Positions 17,070-26,051 of a stretch of 64,000 nt of DNA are shown here, in pieces. Below the pieces are notes generated by a model that was not told where the DNA came from, did not search any database, and worked only from the letters and a program-made list of their open reading frames with translations. Position 1 is the first letter of the stretch. Every line of letters begins with the position of its first letter. A program made the translations under genes and the position numbers. This DNA comes from Pseudomonas putida (GTDB lineage: Bacteria > Pseudomonadota > Gammaproteobacteria > Pseudomonadales > Pseudomonadaceae): positions 595,066-659,065 of the forward strand of contig NZ_MNAH01000001.1 of NCBI RefSeq assembly GCF_001976065.1, in the 5' to 3' direction.

Positions 17070-17103
17070 TCATTTGGTGCCAGCCACCTTTCATTTGGTG
17101 CCA
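17070..17103 (-). promoter_or_regulatory. Direct-repeat operator, copy 1 (AraC-type)
   Basis: Two identical 13-mers TCATTTGGTGCCA (17070-17082 and 17091-17103) are spaced exactly 21 bp, two helical turns. Read toward the YeiH gene they are TGGCACCAAATGA. The same architecture, with spacer ACCTT conserved, occurs at 21875-21908. Two in-phase direct half-sites are typical for AraC-family regulators. Confidence 0.7.
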
Positions 17104-17216
17104 AATGCCGTCGCTTATGTGCCTAAGAGAATGGCGAATGAAAACGGGACAAGGCCTTCATTCGCCATTCGGGTCGCTGGGTTGGGAAGAGGGTTAATGC
17201 CCTGACGTAACGTCGT

Positions 17217-18920
17217 TCAACTGACCGCCGTTAGTTCAGAGGAACTGCCCGCAATCGCAAGTACGCGCAAGTCCTTTCGTAATATCTTGCCCACCGTGGA
17301 CTTGGGCAGCGCCGACAGGAACCGCACCTGGCGAGGTACTTTGTAGGCCGCCAGATGCGCACGGCAGTGCTCGATCAGCAGGGCCTCATCAAGCGCGGCA
17401 TTGGCGGCCTTGACGACGTACAGGCACACGGACTCTCCGCTGCGCTCATCCGGCATGCCGATCACGGCGCATTCGCTGACGCCTGAGCAACTGGCGACAA
17501 CCACCTCGACTTCGTTGGGGTAAACGTTGAAACCCGAGACTATGATCAAATCCTTTTTGCGATCGACGATCTTGAGCAGGCCATTGGCGGAAAAGATGCC
17601 GATGTCGCCGGTGCGGAAGTAACCCTCGGCGGTGAACGCGTGGGCATTGGCCGTGGGCTTTTGCCAGTAACCGGACATGATCTGCGGCCCCTTGGCGCAA
17701 ATTTCTCCCGCCTCGCCTGGCGCGGCGGGTTGATCGTCGTCCTTGAGCAGCACGATGTCGGTCGAAGGCAACGGTAGCCCGACGGCCGCCGAGAACTGAC
17801 TGCGTCCCATGACATTCAGGCACAGGATGGCCGACGTCTCTGAGAGGCCGTAGCCTTCGAGGATTTCCTGACCGGTGATGTTTTTCCACAGCGTCGAGGT
17901 GGCCGGCAATACCGCTGCGCCGCCGCCGATGGCCAGGCGCAGACGCGAGAAATCCACTTCGCCGATGCGCGGGTGGCGAACTAGCGCGCCGTACAGGGTA
18001 TTGACCCCGGTCAGCAGCGTCGGGCGGGCCTTGATCAATGTACCGACCAGGTCATCACTGTTGCGCGCATCGGGTACGAGCCAGTTCTCGGCACCGGCCG
18101 AAAAGCCGATCAGCAGGTTGATCGTCAGGGCAAACACGTGGAACAGCGGCAGCGCCGTGACCACCACGTTGTCACCGTCGGGGTCAAACATGTCGGGAAG
18201 AAACGCCCGCGCCTGCATGATGTTGGCGATGAGGTTGCGGTGGGACAGCGCCGCGCCTTTCGAGGGGCCGGTGGTTCCGCCGGTGTATTGCAGAAAGAGC
18301 AAGTCATCGCCCGTCAGTTCGACCGGTGTCAGCTGCAACATACCGCCCTCGTGCAGGGCATCGGTGAAACGCGTCATCGGAAATGCCGACGGTGACGGGA
18401 TGTCGAAATCGCCGGTTCCGACGTGTCCGTCCAGGGTGTCGCGCGGCTGTACCACGATGACTTTCTTGATGGTCGTGCTGACCAGGATCGCTTCCAGTGC
18501 AGGGAGGGCGCTGGCAATGATGACAATGATCTGGGCCCCGGCATCGTTGAGCTGATGCAAGAGTTCCTGCGGTGTGTACGTCGGGTTGACATTGACCTGG
18601 GCGGCGCCGGCCCGGAGGACGCCGAACATGGCGACGGGAAACGCCGGGATGTTCGGCAGCATCACCGCAATACGGTCCCCACGTTGCACGCCAAGGTGCT
18701 GCAGGTAGGCGGCAAACGCGCCTGATTGCGCGTCGACATCTGCATAACTGAGTGAACGGTCGAAGCAGTGGAATGCCGTGTGGCTGGCGTAACGTAGCAT
18801 GGCATCTTCGGCCATCGCGACCACCGAAGGCCAGGTGTCGGGGTTGATATCCGCCGGTACGCGGGCGTCGTAACTCTGCTGCCAATGACGGGCGGTGGTG
18901 AATGATTGGGTCATGATCAA
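17217..18920 (-). CDS. Long-chain-type acyl-CoA synthetase
   Basis: A 567-residue AMP-forming ligase of the FadD type. The P-loop is QYTGGTTGPSKGAALSH, the adenylation motif EGYGLSETSAILC, the hinge region YFRTGDIGIFSANGLLKIVD then RKKDLIIVSGFNVYPNEVE, and the catalytic lysine is in LPKSTVGKILRKDLR. Length is normal for FadD. It is the last gene of a four-gene leftward operon (keto-acid cleavage enzyme, MFS, Rieske protein, ligase), 13 bases after the Rieske gene, and probably activates the imported acid or a pathway intermediate with CoA. The next gene, YeiH-type, has its own upstream operator. Confidence 0.9.
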   Translation of the reverse strand: MIMTQSFTTARHWQQSYDARVPADINPDTWPSVVAMAEDAMLRYASHTAFHCFDRSLSYADVDAQSGAFAAYLQHLGVQRGDRIAVMLPNIPAFPVAMFGVLRAGAAQVNVNPTYTPQELLHQLNDAGAQIIVIIASALPALEAILVSTTIKKVIVVQPRDTLDGHVGTGDFDIPSPSAFPMTRFTDALHEGGMLQLTPVELTGDDLLFLQYTGGTTGPSKGAALSHRNLIANIMQARAFLPDMFDPDGDNVVVTALPLFHVFALTINLLIGFSAGAENWLVPDARNSDDLVGTLIKARPTLLTGVNTLYGALVRHPRIGEVDFSRLRLAIGGGAAVLPATSTLWKNITGQEILEGYGLSETSAILCLNVMGRSQFSAAVGLPLPSTDIVLLKDDDQPAAPGEAGEICAKGPQIMSGYWQKPTANAHAFTAEGYFRTGDIGIFSANGLLKIVDRKKDLIIVSGFNVYPNEVEVVVASCSGVSECAVIGMPDERSGESVCLYVVKAANAALDEALLIEHCRAHLAAYKVPRQVRFLSALPKSTVGKILRKDLRVLAIAGSSSELTAVS

Positions 18921-18933
18921 CCTGCTATTGAAG

Positions 18934-19260
18934 TTATTGGTGGCGGGTGATTGGGGTGGTTAAGGTGATTCGAATGCAGTCCTCGGCGATCTCGACGGGA
19001 TAGGTGCGTACACTCAACCCGCCACCGCGCATGCAGCCGGTGGCCAGGTCGAAACGCAGGCCATGGGCGGGGCACTGCACCCAGCAGCCATCGAGTTGAC
19101 CGAACAACAATGAGGCGCCGTTGTGCGGGCAGCTGTCGTCGATGGCGTACATCCGGCCATCGACGTTGAACAACGCGATGTAGCGACCGTCGGCCTGCAC
19201 GCGCGCGCGTTTGCCGATACCCGGATCGGAAGAGACAGGCAGTTCCAGGGTGTTGTTCAT
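18934..19260 (-). CDS. Rieske [2Fe-2S] ferredoxin-like protein
   Basis: A 108-residue protein with the complete Rieske ligand set: Cys44 and His46 (DDSCPHNGASLL) and Cys63 and His66 (VQCPAHGLRF). It is the size of the soluble ferredoxins of aromatic-ring dioxygenases or of NirD-like proteins. No oxygenase large subunit or dedicated reductase lies in the window, so its electron partner is unknown. It sits between the MFS gene (63-base gap) and the acyl-CoA synthetase gene (13-base gap) in one operon. Confidence 0.9.
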   Translation of the reverse strand: MNNTLELPVSSDPGIGKRARVQADGRYIALFNVDGRMYAIDDSCPHNGASLLFGQLDGCWVQCPAHGLRFDLATGCMRGGGLSVRTYPVEIAEDCIRITLTTPITRHQ

Positions 19261-19323
19261 GACGAGGTCTCGCAGAGGGTGAGGATGCTTCGACGTTTGT
19301 CGCTACGTGTCATCGCGCCTGCC

Positions 19324-20610
19324 TCAGGTACAGGGTTGAACACAGACGCGCTGAAGATCCTGCTGGTAGTTGCGCACGCCCACCATCAGGACCAGCGCGG
19401 CGGCAACGCCCGCCAATGGCAGCAGTTGCAGCGCTGAGGCCAGGCCGATGCGATCGGCGAGCAAACCGGTGACGAAGGGGCCAGGAGCCATGCCCAGCAG
19501 GTTGTTGGCAATGGCCAGCGTGGCCATCGCGGTGCTGTGCAAGGCCGGCGGCGTCAGGTCGGCGACCATGGTGCCGGACGGGCCGACGATGCCACCGCCA
19601 ATGAACATGGCCAGGCCGATCATGACCAGTTGTGCCATGCCCACCGGTAGTTGAAAGGCCACGGTCAACAGCGCACTGCAGAGCAGGCAATAGCCCATGG
19701 TCAACCTGATTTTTCGCGTGGGCGAACCGTGGCACAAGCGGTCGGCGATGGCGCCACACAGAGGCATGCCGACCGCCGTGCAGAGCATAAAAATAGCCGC
19801 GACCGCACCGGCGTTCGTCAGCGGCATGTCGTAGAAGCGATTCAAGTAGCTGGGCAGCCAGGTCAACAGGGCGGCGATGGCGAACAATTGCAGGCCGCTG
19901 CCGATGTAGACACTCAGCACTGAAGACGTCGAGAACAGGCTCCTGAGCGGGGGAAGAACCTGACGCTGATCCGAGCCGGCAGCCGGGCGCGGCGATTCAA
20001 GGCGGCCAGGCCTGACGACCAGCGCATACACCGCCGTCAGGCCGATACCATAAATTGCCATGCCAACGAAGGACGCGCGCCAGCCGAAATGGGTCGCCAG
20101 GACGCCACCGAGGCCAATGCCAAGCACAGAACCGACCATGCTCCCGGCCAGGAACGCGCCGGTGATTGTGGACCTTTGCTGCGGCGGAAAAATGCTCAGA
20201 ACCACGGCAAGGCCGACGCTGCCGTAGGCCGCTTCGCCGACGCCGATGAAGAAGCGCGCCACGAACATTTCTTGATAGTCGGAGGCAAAACCACACATCA
20301 GGGTGGCAAAGCTCCAGATCGCGGCCATGAGGATCAGGCTGCGGATGCGACCGAGGCGATCAGCGACGACGGACAGTGGGAAGGCCAGCACGCCGACGGC
20401 GATGGCGACGACGCCGGAGAGGGCGCCGAGTTCGGAATCGGAGAGACCCCACTCAGCTTTCAGCTGCGGGAAAACCACCGTCAGTACCTGTCGGGACATG
20501 AAGTCTGACAGCAACAGGCCGAAGGTCAGGGCGAAGACCACCCAGGCGTAGGGTCGTGCGACACGTCGCCAGGTGTCACTGCGTACTTCCATTGGAGCAT
20601 GCAAAGTCAC
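19324..20610 (-). CDS. MFS transporter (anion/organic acid type)
   Basis: A 428-residue major-facilitator protein with about twelve hydrophobic segments. The loop-2/3 motif is VVADRLGRIRSLI, with MSRQVLTVVFPQLKAEWGLS in helix 1 as in aromatic-acid/H+ and ACS-type symporters. The start chosen is GTG 20610, preceded by AAGAGGAAAG; ATG 20592 is an alternative, and the frame is open farther upstream without coding character. Lying between the keto-acid cleavage enzyme and the Rieske protein, it is the probable importer of the pathway substrate. Confidence 0.85.
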   Translation of the reverse strand: MTLHAPMEVRSDTWRRVARPYAWVVFALTFGLLLSDFMSRQVLTVVFPQLKAEWGLSDSELGALSGVVAIAVGVLAFPLSVVADRLGRIRSLILMAAIWSFATLMCGFASDYQEMFVARFFIGVGEAAYGSVGLAVVLSIFPPQQRSTITGAFLAGSMVGSVLGIGLGGVLATHFGWRASFVGMAIYGIGLTAVYALVVRPGRLESPRPAAGSDQRQVLPPLRSLFSTSSVLSVYIGSGLQLFAIAALLTWLPSYLNRFYDMPLTNAGAVAAIFMLCTAVGMPLCGAIADRLCHGSPTRKIRLTMGYCLLCSALLTVAFQLPVGMAQLVMIGLAMFIGGGIVGPSGTMVADLTPPALHSTAMATLAIANNLLGMAPGPFVTGLLADRIGLASALQLLPLAGVAAALVLMVGVRNYQQDLQRVCVQPCT

Positions 20611-20722
20611 GGAGTCTTTCCTCTTGTTACGGCCGCGTTCATTCGCAGCTCTTGAAATGATGTGTAGCGGGACTCGCGGGACGCACGCAGGTACTGCTAG
20701 CGTGTGCCCCGCAAGGTTCGAC

Positions 20723-21778
20723 TTAGCCGAATTGGGTAAAACCTTTCTGACCGGTTTTGCGGTTAGGCGCGAAGCCGTTCTCGGCCAGCGTCTCATCAGC
20801 GTCCTTGTAGAACGTGCCGATCTTGTAGATCTCGCGAGCCTCTTTGCCGTTGGCAACTTCGCGACCCATTTCCCGGGAAATGCGCACCAGTTGCTCGATC
20901 TGCTCGACATTGCTCATCTTGCGATCGCGGCCCTGAGTCCAAAGGTTGTCCTCGGTGCCGCAACGCACATGCATGCCCATGGCAATTGCCATTACGTTCA
21001 GCGGCAAGACGTTGAGCATGGCGGTTTCCAGGGTCAGCACGGCGCCGTCCGGGCAGGCACGCACGAAGTTCGCCAGGTTGTAGAGGTTGGGCGCATCAGA
21101 GCCGCCGCCAATCGCCACCCAGGTCAGGACCAACGGCACATTGCAGACACCGCGGCGCATCATGCGCTCGACCGTTTCGAACGAAGGGATGTTGCCAAGT
21201 TGAAATTGCGTTTGAATGCCACTGGCCGAGAGTCGCTTGATGTGCTCTTCGACCCATTCAGGGCCGGCCGGAATGGTCATTTCGCGGTAGGCGCGATAGA
21301 TCTCGGGCGTGGCAATGCTGGTGCCGGCAAGATCGGCTTCGCACATCTGCTCGACGATGTTCATCTGGTTGCTGTTGATGGCGATCGTCACCTGATCCGG
21401 TTTGGGTGACAGCTCGGCAAGCATGTGACGTGTGTCATCGGACAGCCATTTGGCGACATCGCTGTCATCTTCCGGAGCGAAGGAAATCGAGCCGCCGACC
21501 TGAATGATCATGTCCGGTACCGCCTCGCGTACACCGGCGATCAGTTCATTGAACTTGGACAGTCGCTTGGAGCCCTTGCCATCCAGCTCGCGTACATGCA
21601 AGTGAAGCACAGTGGCGCCGGCGTTGTAGCAGTCGACCGCCATCTGCACCTGCTCGGCCATGGTGACGGGGATGTCTTCCGGGAAGTCCGAAGGCATCCA
21701 CTCAGGCGCGTAGGGAGCAACGGTAATGACGAGTTTCTGTTGATTTTCGGGGTGCAGGGATCCGTCAAGAAAGTTCAT
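20723..21778 (-). CDS. Beta-keto acid cleavage enzyme (BKACE/DUF849 family)
   Basis: A 351-residue TIM-barrel enzyme of the 3-keto-5-aminohexanoate cleavage family. Members condense a beta-keto acid with acetyl-CoA and release acetoacetyl- or another acyl-CoA. The zinc-site pair His59/His61 (TVLHLHVRE) and the later MGMHVRCGTEDNLW segment are present. ATG 21778 (MNFLDGS) is preferred to the ATG at 21790. It heads a leftward operon with a transporter, Rieske protein and CoA ligase, with an AraC-type operator 97-130 bases upstream. One known use of the family is in carnitine breakdown (dehydrocarnitine cleavage), but the substrate range is wide. Confidence 0.9.
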   Translation of the reverse strand: MNFLDGSLHPENQQKLVITVAPYAPEWMPSDFPEDIPVTMAEQVQMAVDCYNAGATVLHLHVRELDGKGSKRLSKFNELIAGVREAVPDMIIQVGGSISFAPEDDSDVAKWLSDDTRHMLAELSPKPDQVTIAINSNQMNIVEQMCEADLAGTSIATPEIYRAYREMTIPAGPEWVEEHIKRLSASGIQTQFQLGNIPSFETVERMMRRGVCNVPLVLTWVAIGGGSDAPNLYNLANFVRACPDGAVLTLETAMLNVLPLNVMAIAMGMHVRCGTEDNLWTQGRDRKMSNVEQIEQLVRISREMGREVANGKEAREIYKIGTFYKDADETLAENGFAPNRKTGQKGFTQFG

Positions 21779-21874
21779 GCATGTCTCCAATCGGTTGTTG
21801 TTTTTATGCTTTGAGGGTGTCGTTATCGGTGGTGCATGGCTTGTACTTTGGGGCAGCCGGCGAATGTAAACCTC

Positions 21875-21908
21875 TCATCACGTGCCAAAAACCTTTCATT
21901 ACGTGCCA
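21875..21908 (-). promoter_or_regulatory. Direct-repeat operator, copy 2 (AraC-type)
   Basis: TCATCACGTGCCA (21875-21887) and TCATTACGTGCCA (21896-21908) are spaced 21 bp, matching the half-sites at 17070. A weaker third half-site (TCAATCGGTGCCC, about 21919) overlaps the region before a TATAAT-like box at 21933-21938. The site lies in the divergent region between the keto-acid cleavage operon and the AraC gene and may serve both. Confidence 0.7.
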
Positions 21909-21989
21909 ATACCAGTGTTCAATCGGTGCCCATATAATCGATTGCATGCTTCATCGAAGAAGGCAGTCGACATCAAGGGAGGAGGTGCG

Positions 21990-23012
21990 ATGGACGCGTT
22001 TGTACGGGCTGCAACCCTCAAGAACTACACGGAGGTTGCCCAGAGCCTCGGCCTGAATCCGGGCGAGATGCTGCGTGGTGTCGGCCTGACTCCCGTCATG
22101 TTGAACGACCCGGAATGCATGCTGCCGCTGGAGGCGGCGCTCAAGCTGCTGGAGTCCTCTGCGGCTCGCTCATCCTGCCCGGCCTTTGGCCTGCGCATGG
22201 CAGAGGCTCGACGCCTCTCGGATCTCGGCGCCATCAGCTTGCTATTCAGTCATCAGCGCACACTGCGCGACATGCTGCTCACCAGCATCGAGTATCGACA
22301 CCTGCTCAACCGAACACTGGCCATGAACCTGGAAACGGTGGGAAACACGGTGCTGATCCGCGACGAAATCATGGCCGAAGCGGGCGTACCCAAGCGTCAA
22401 GCCGCCGAACTGGCGATCGGCATCCTGCACCGCACGTGCAAATCGCTGATGGGCAGTCAATGGCATCCGCATAGCATTCATTTCAGCCATGAGGCCCCGG
22501 CAAGCCAGCAGGAGCACACGCGATTCTTTCGTTGCCGGGTGGTGTTCGACGCCGAGTTCGATGGCATCGTTTGCGACGCGGAGGATATTGATCAACTCAA
22601 TCCCCAGGCCGACCCGGCGATGGCTGTTTACGCTCGCCAGTTCATGGACTCGATCGCAGACGCCAGCGAGCACTCGGTGATTTTCGATGTGCGCAAGGCA
22701 ATCTATTTGCTGATGCCGGTCGGGCGCGCCACCATCAATCAGGTTGCCTATGCCAAAGGCGTCAGCGTGCGAACCCTGCAACGAGAACTCGATGAAGCCG
22801 GCCGCACATTTTCCGAGCTTCTGAACACTGTGCGTCGCGAACTCGCCTTGCATTACATGGCAAACAAAAATTATTCCCTGCAGCGTGTCGGCATGATGAT
22901 CGGTTACGCGGTTCCGACGTCGTTTACGCGCTGGTTTTGCACTGAATTCGGTTGTTCGCCACGGGCATGGCGCAACCGCAGCAAGCAGGCTGGCAACGAT
23001 TCATCCACCTGA
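21990..23012 (+). CDS. AraC-family transcriptional regulator
   Basis: A 340-residue regulator with the arabinose-binding-like N-terminus (MDAFVRAATLKNYTEVAQSL) and a C-terminal AraC DNA-binding domain (INQVAYAKGVSVRTLQRELD; LQRVGMMIGYAVPTSFTRWF). ATG 21990 is chosen for its strong ribosome site (GGGAGGAGGT); the frame is open back to 21882. It is a paralogue of the protein at 14350. It is divergent from the keto-acid cleavage operon, with direct-repeat half-sites between them, and is the prime candidate to bind those and the copy at 17070. Confidence 0.92.
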   Translation: MDAFVRAATLKNYTEVAQSLGLNPGEMLRGVGLTPVMLNDPECMLPLEAALKLLESSAARSSCPAFGLRMAEARRLSDLGAISLLFSHQRTLRDMLLTSIEYRHLLNRTLAMNLETVGNTVLIRDEIMAEAGVPKRQAAELAIGILHRTCKSLMGSQWHPHSIHFSHEAPASQQEHTRFFRCRVVFDAEFDGIVCDAEDIDQLNPQADPAMAVYARQFMDSIADASEHSVIFDVRKAIYLLMPVGRATINQVAYAKGVSVRTLQRELDEAGRTFSELLNTVRRELALHYMANKNYSLQRVGMMIGYAVPTSFTRWFCTEFGCSPRAWRNRSKQAGNDSST

Positions 23013-23093
23013 ACGGTCGATGTCCCGCCAGGTCAAGGCTCAAGCCCCAAGGTTGGGCGACACTGCGTCTTCCATAAGACGGAGTGTTGCCTC

Positions 23094-23918
23094 ATGAAAA
23101 TGAATGGTCGAGTTGCGTTGATCACCGGTGGTGCAGGTGGGTTGGGCCAGGCGATTGCCCTGCGCATGGCCAGCGAAGGGTCCAATGTGGTGATTTGCGA
23201 TATCAACGAGGCGGCGCTTGAAACCACACGCGGCATGATCGAGGAGCTGGGCGCGCAATGCCTGGCAGTGCGATGTGATGTCTCATCGAGCGCTGAAGTG
23301 AACGCTATGTTCGACCGGATCGATGCGCGATTCGGCACGCTGCACATCCTCGTCAACAATGCTGCGTTGGTGCCGGACAAACCCCATGATGACGAGCGAC
23401 GCAAGCGCCATTACGCGCTGGTGACCCAACCGCTGCCCCGTCAGTCGCTGGAGATCACTCGCAACATGGACGATGCAGAATGGAAGCGCTTCTGGACGGT
23501 AAACGTCGACGGCGTTTTCTATTGCACCCGCGCCGCCTTGCAGCGCATGGAGCCCCGGGGCTACGGCAAGATCATCAACATCGCCAGCATTGCTGGCATT
23601 TCCGCCATGGGCGCGCATAGCCCGCATTACTCGGCAGCCAAAGGTGCGGTTATCGCCTTCACCCGTGCGGTGGCCTACGAGGTCGCCGGCGCCAATGTGC
23701 AGGTCAATGCGATCTGTCCGGGTGGCGTCCAGACGCCAGCCTTCGAGCGCTACCTGGAACAGCAATCGCCCGAGCAACTCAGTGTGTTCAAACAGGTCAT
23801 GCCGCTGGGGCGTTTGGGCAAGGGCGAGGAGTACGCGGCGCTGGTGTCCCACCTGGCGTCGGACGAGTGTTACCTGGTCGGTTCGATCATCAACGCCGGT
23901 GGCGGCACCTACATCTGA
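23094..23918 (+). CDS. Short-chain dehydrogenase/reductase
   Basis: A 274-residue classical SDR. The cofactor motif is TGGAGGLG (11-18), Asp37 after the second strand (VVICDIN) suggests NAD(H), NNAA is at 88-91, and the catalytic Ser165, Tyr179 and Lys183 (HYSAAK) are present. A 20-25 residue insertion after NNAA (KPHDDERRKRHYALV) is unusual. It follows the AraC gene by 81 bases. It may oxidise a hydroxy-acid or hydroxyacyl-CoA to the beta-keto compound cleaved by the enzyme at 20723; that link is an inference. Confidence 0.9.
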   Translation: MKMNGRVALITGGAGGLGQAIALRMASEGSNVVICDINEAALETTRGMIEELGAQCLAVRCDVSSSAEVNAMFDRIDARFGTLHILVNNAALVPDKPHDDERRKRHYALVTQPLPRQSLEITRNMDDAEWKRFWTVNVDGVFYCTRAALQRMEPRGYGKIINIASIAGISAMGAHSPHYSAAKGAVIAFTRAVAYEVAGANVQVNAICPGGVQTPAFERYLEQQSPEQLSVFKQVMPLGRLGKGEEYAALVSHLASDECYLVGSIINAGGGTYI

Positions 23919-23920
23919 GT

Positions 23921-23950
23921 TTTCGGGACGGTCTGTCGGACGTCCCGAAA
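23921..23950 (+). terminator. Hairpin after the SDR gene
   Basis: Perfect 10-bp stem TTTCGGGACG / CGTCCCGAAA with a 10-base loop, right after the SDR stop. No T-tract follows. It separates the SDR from the DUF1302 gene 165 bases on, which may have its own promoter. Confidence 0.5.
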
Positions 23951-24114
23951 TGTCAAACCGATGCCCCGATAAGTCAATCCCGATCACAGCGCTGCTCTTA
24001 AAGTGAGTTCCGGGACTAGCGCTTATCCATCCGAAGCCTGAACCCCATTTACCCGTCGTTAGCCGCCAGGTCTGACGGCAAGCCACAACAAAAACAATAA
24101 AGGTGTATCACCCG

Positions 24115-26016
24115 ATGAAGAGTCGTAATCTCTGCGCGCGGCGCCAACTGCTCGCCACCGCTATCCTGGCCTCGAGTCTGCCGGCCGCCCACGCTGTCGA
24201 GTTGGATATGGGCAGCGAGGACTGGTCCATTCGTTTCGACAACACTGTCAAGTACAACTATGGCGTGCGTACGGAGAGTGCCGACAGGCGCATTCTGGGG
24301 ACGCCCAACAGCAACGACGGTGATTACAACTTCCGCAAGGCCGGCACCAACATCACCAACCGTGTCGACCTGCTGACCGAACTGGATGTGATCTACCAAA
24401 ACAAAACCGGCTTTCGTGTCAGCACCGCCAGTTGGTACGACAAGGCTTATGACAATACCGGTTCGAACTCCAACCCGTTCGTAAACGGCAACGATGAATA
24501 CTCGTCGATTTCCGGGTTTGGCGGACGTCCGGCGGCGCCGGCCATTTTCGGCAGCCCGCACCTGAGCAACTATGCCCAGCGCTACTACAGCGGGCCGTCC
24601 GGCGAAGTCCTCGATGCCTTCGTGTTCTACAACACCCAGGTGGGCGACGATTCCCAACTCAGTATCAAAGCAGGCCAGCACAACGTGTTCTGGGGCGAGA
24701 CGGTACTCAATCCGGTGCACTCGCTGAGCTATGGCCAGGCGTCCCTCGACCTCGCCAAGGCAGCGGCATCGCCCGGTACCGAAGCCAAGGAACTGTTCGT
24801 TCCGCGCAATCAGATTTCCAGCACCTTCACCCTCACTCCCGAACTGACCTTCGGCGCCCAGTATTTCCTGGATTGGGAAGGTGCTCGCCTGCCTGAGGCA
24901 GGTACGTTCTACAGCGGTTCCGACGTGGTCGGCTTCGGTGCGCAGTCGTTCCTGCTGGGGCATACCGGCGGCGCGGGGCTGGCGGGGCCGAATGGCACCC
25001 TGACCACCGTTCGGCGCGGACATGACTACACGCCGGACAATCGCGGTGACTGGGGCCTGATGCTCAAATGGTCGCCCGAATGGCTAGACGGGACGCTGAG
25101 TGCGTACTACCGCAAGACCTCGGACATTCTCCCGCAAGCGGTCCTCGATACTCGGGGCCTGACCAGCGTGGGCGGGGTAGCGGGGTTGCGTAACTCGATC
25201 AGCACCGCCACCTATGAATTCGCCTATGGCGATGACATCGATATCTACGGCCTGAGCCTGTCCAAGGAAGTGGGCGGGGTCAGCGTTGGCAGTGATTTGA
25301 ACATTCGCCACAACATGCCGCTGGCCAGTATTCCGGCGATCATCAGTGCTCCGGGGCCTGGCGGCTTGCAGGCGGGTCTTGGCTTGCTCCCGGCGCGTAG
25401 CGCGGGTACCGGCGTCATCACCGATGTGCCACGGGACGGTGACAGCCTGGCCGCCACGGGCGACACGCTGCACTGGACCGTCAATGGCCTGGTGGCAATC
25501 GCCGACACGCCGCTGTTCGATTCCGCCACGCTGCTGGGCGAGCTGTACTACAGCAATCTGCTGAGCCTCGATAGCAAAAACAAGGCGCTCTACAAGGGCG
25601 AAGACACCTATCGCGGTATCGACAAACCCACCCGTGATAACTGGGGTATTGCCGTCAACTTCACACCGACCTGGTACCAGGTGTTCCCCGGTGTGGACCT
25701 GAGCGCTCCGATGTCGGTCAACGTGGGTATCGACGGTGTTTCACCTGTGGTAGCAGGCGGCGCGGAAGATGCCGGCAACTACGCCGTCGGGGTGAGCGCT
25801 GCGATCTACAACAAGTATTACGTCGACCTCAAGTACGTCGACGCCTTCGGCAAAACCACTGACTGCGACGACGGCGCAAACGATGGTTCGACCCCTAACG
25901 CCCTTGACGGTACACAGCGCTACACCTGCTACGCGGGCGGTCTGGCTTCGGCCTCCGGTTCCGGTGCCACCGAGGATCGGGGTGCGCTTTACCTGACCCT
26001 GAAAACCACCTTTTGA
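24115..26016 (+). CDS. DUF1302-family outer-membrane-type protein
   Basis: A 633-residue exported protein. A signal peptide (RRQLLATAILASSLPAAHA) is followed by VELDMGSEDWSIRFDNTVKY, the conserved opening of DUF1302. Alternating beta-strand character, repeated aromatic-rich strands and a terminal TLKTTF suggest an outer-membrane beta barrel. ATG 24115 follows AAAGGTG. The biochemical role is not established. Across Pseudomonas and related bacteria the gene travels with a DUF1329 gene, as here, near lipid, sterol or terpenoid catabolism. Confidence 0.88.
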   Translation: MKSRNLCARRQLLATAILASSLPAAHAVELDMGSEDWSIRFDNTVKYNYGVRTESADRRILGTPNSNDGDYNFRKAGTNITNRVDLLTELDVIYQNKTGFRVSTASWYDKAYDNTGSNSNPFVNGNDEYSSISGFGGRPAAPAIFGSPHLSNYAQRYYSGPSGEVLDAFVFYNTQVGDDSQLSIKAGQHNVFWGETVLNPVHSLSYGQASLDLAKAAASPGTEAKELFVPRNQISSTFTLTPELTFGAQYFLDWEGARLPEAGTFYSGSDVVGFGAQSFLLGHTGGAGLAGPNGTLTTVRRGHDYTPDNRGDWGLMLKWSPEWLDGTLSAYYRKTSDILPQAVLDTRGLTSVGGVAGLRNSISTATYEFAYGDDIDIYGLSLSKEVGGVSVGSDLNIRHNMPLASIPAIISAPGPGGLQAGLGLLPARSAGTGVITDVPRDGDSLAATGDTLHWTVNGLVAIADTPLFDSATLLGELYYSNLLSLDSKNKALYKGEDTYRGIDKPTRDNWGIAVNFTPTWYQVFPGVDLSAPMSVNVGIDGVSPVVAGGAEDAGNYAVGVSAAIYNKYYVDLKYVDAFGKTTDCDDGANDGSTPNALDGTQRYTCYAGGLASASGSGATEDRGALYLTLKTTF

Positions 26017-26051
26017 TTCACCCAGCCTCGCGAAAGCAGGAGAACACCAAG

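Noticed and set aside
17070..17103. TGGCAC elements as a sigma-54 -24/-12 promoter
   Set aside because: The minus-strand TGGCAC matches a -24 box, but no TTGC(A/T) follows at the right distance, and the element occurs as a spaced direct repeat, which suits an activator site.
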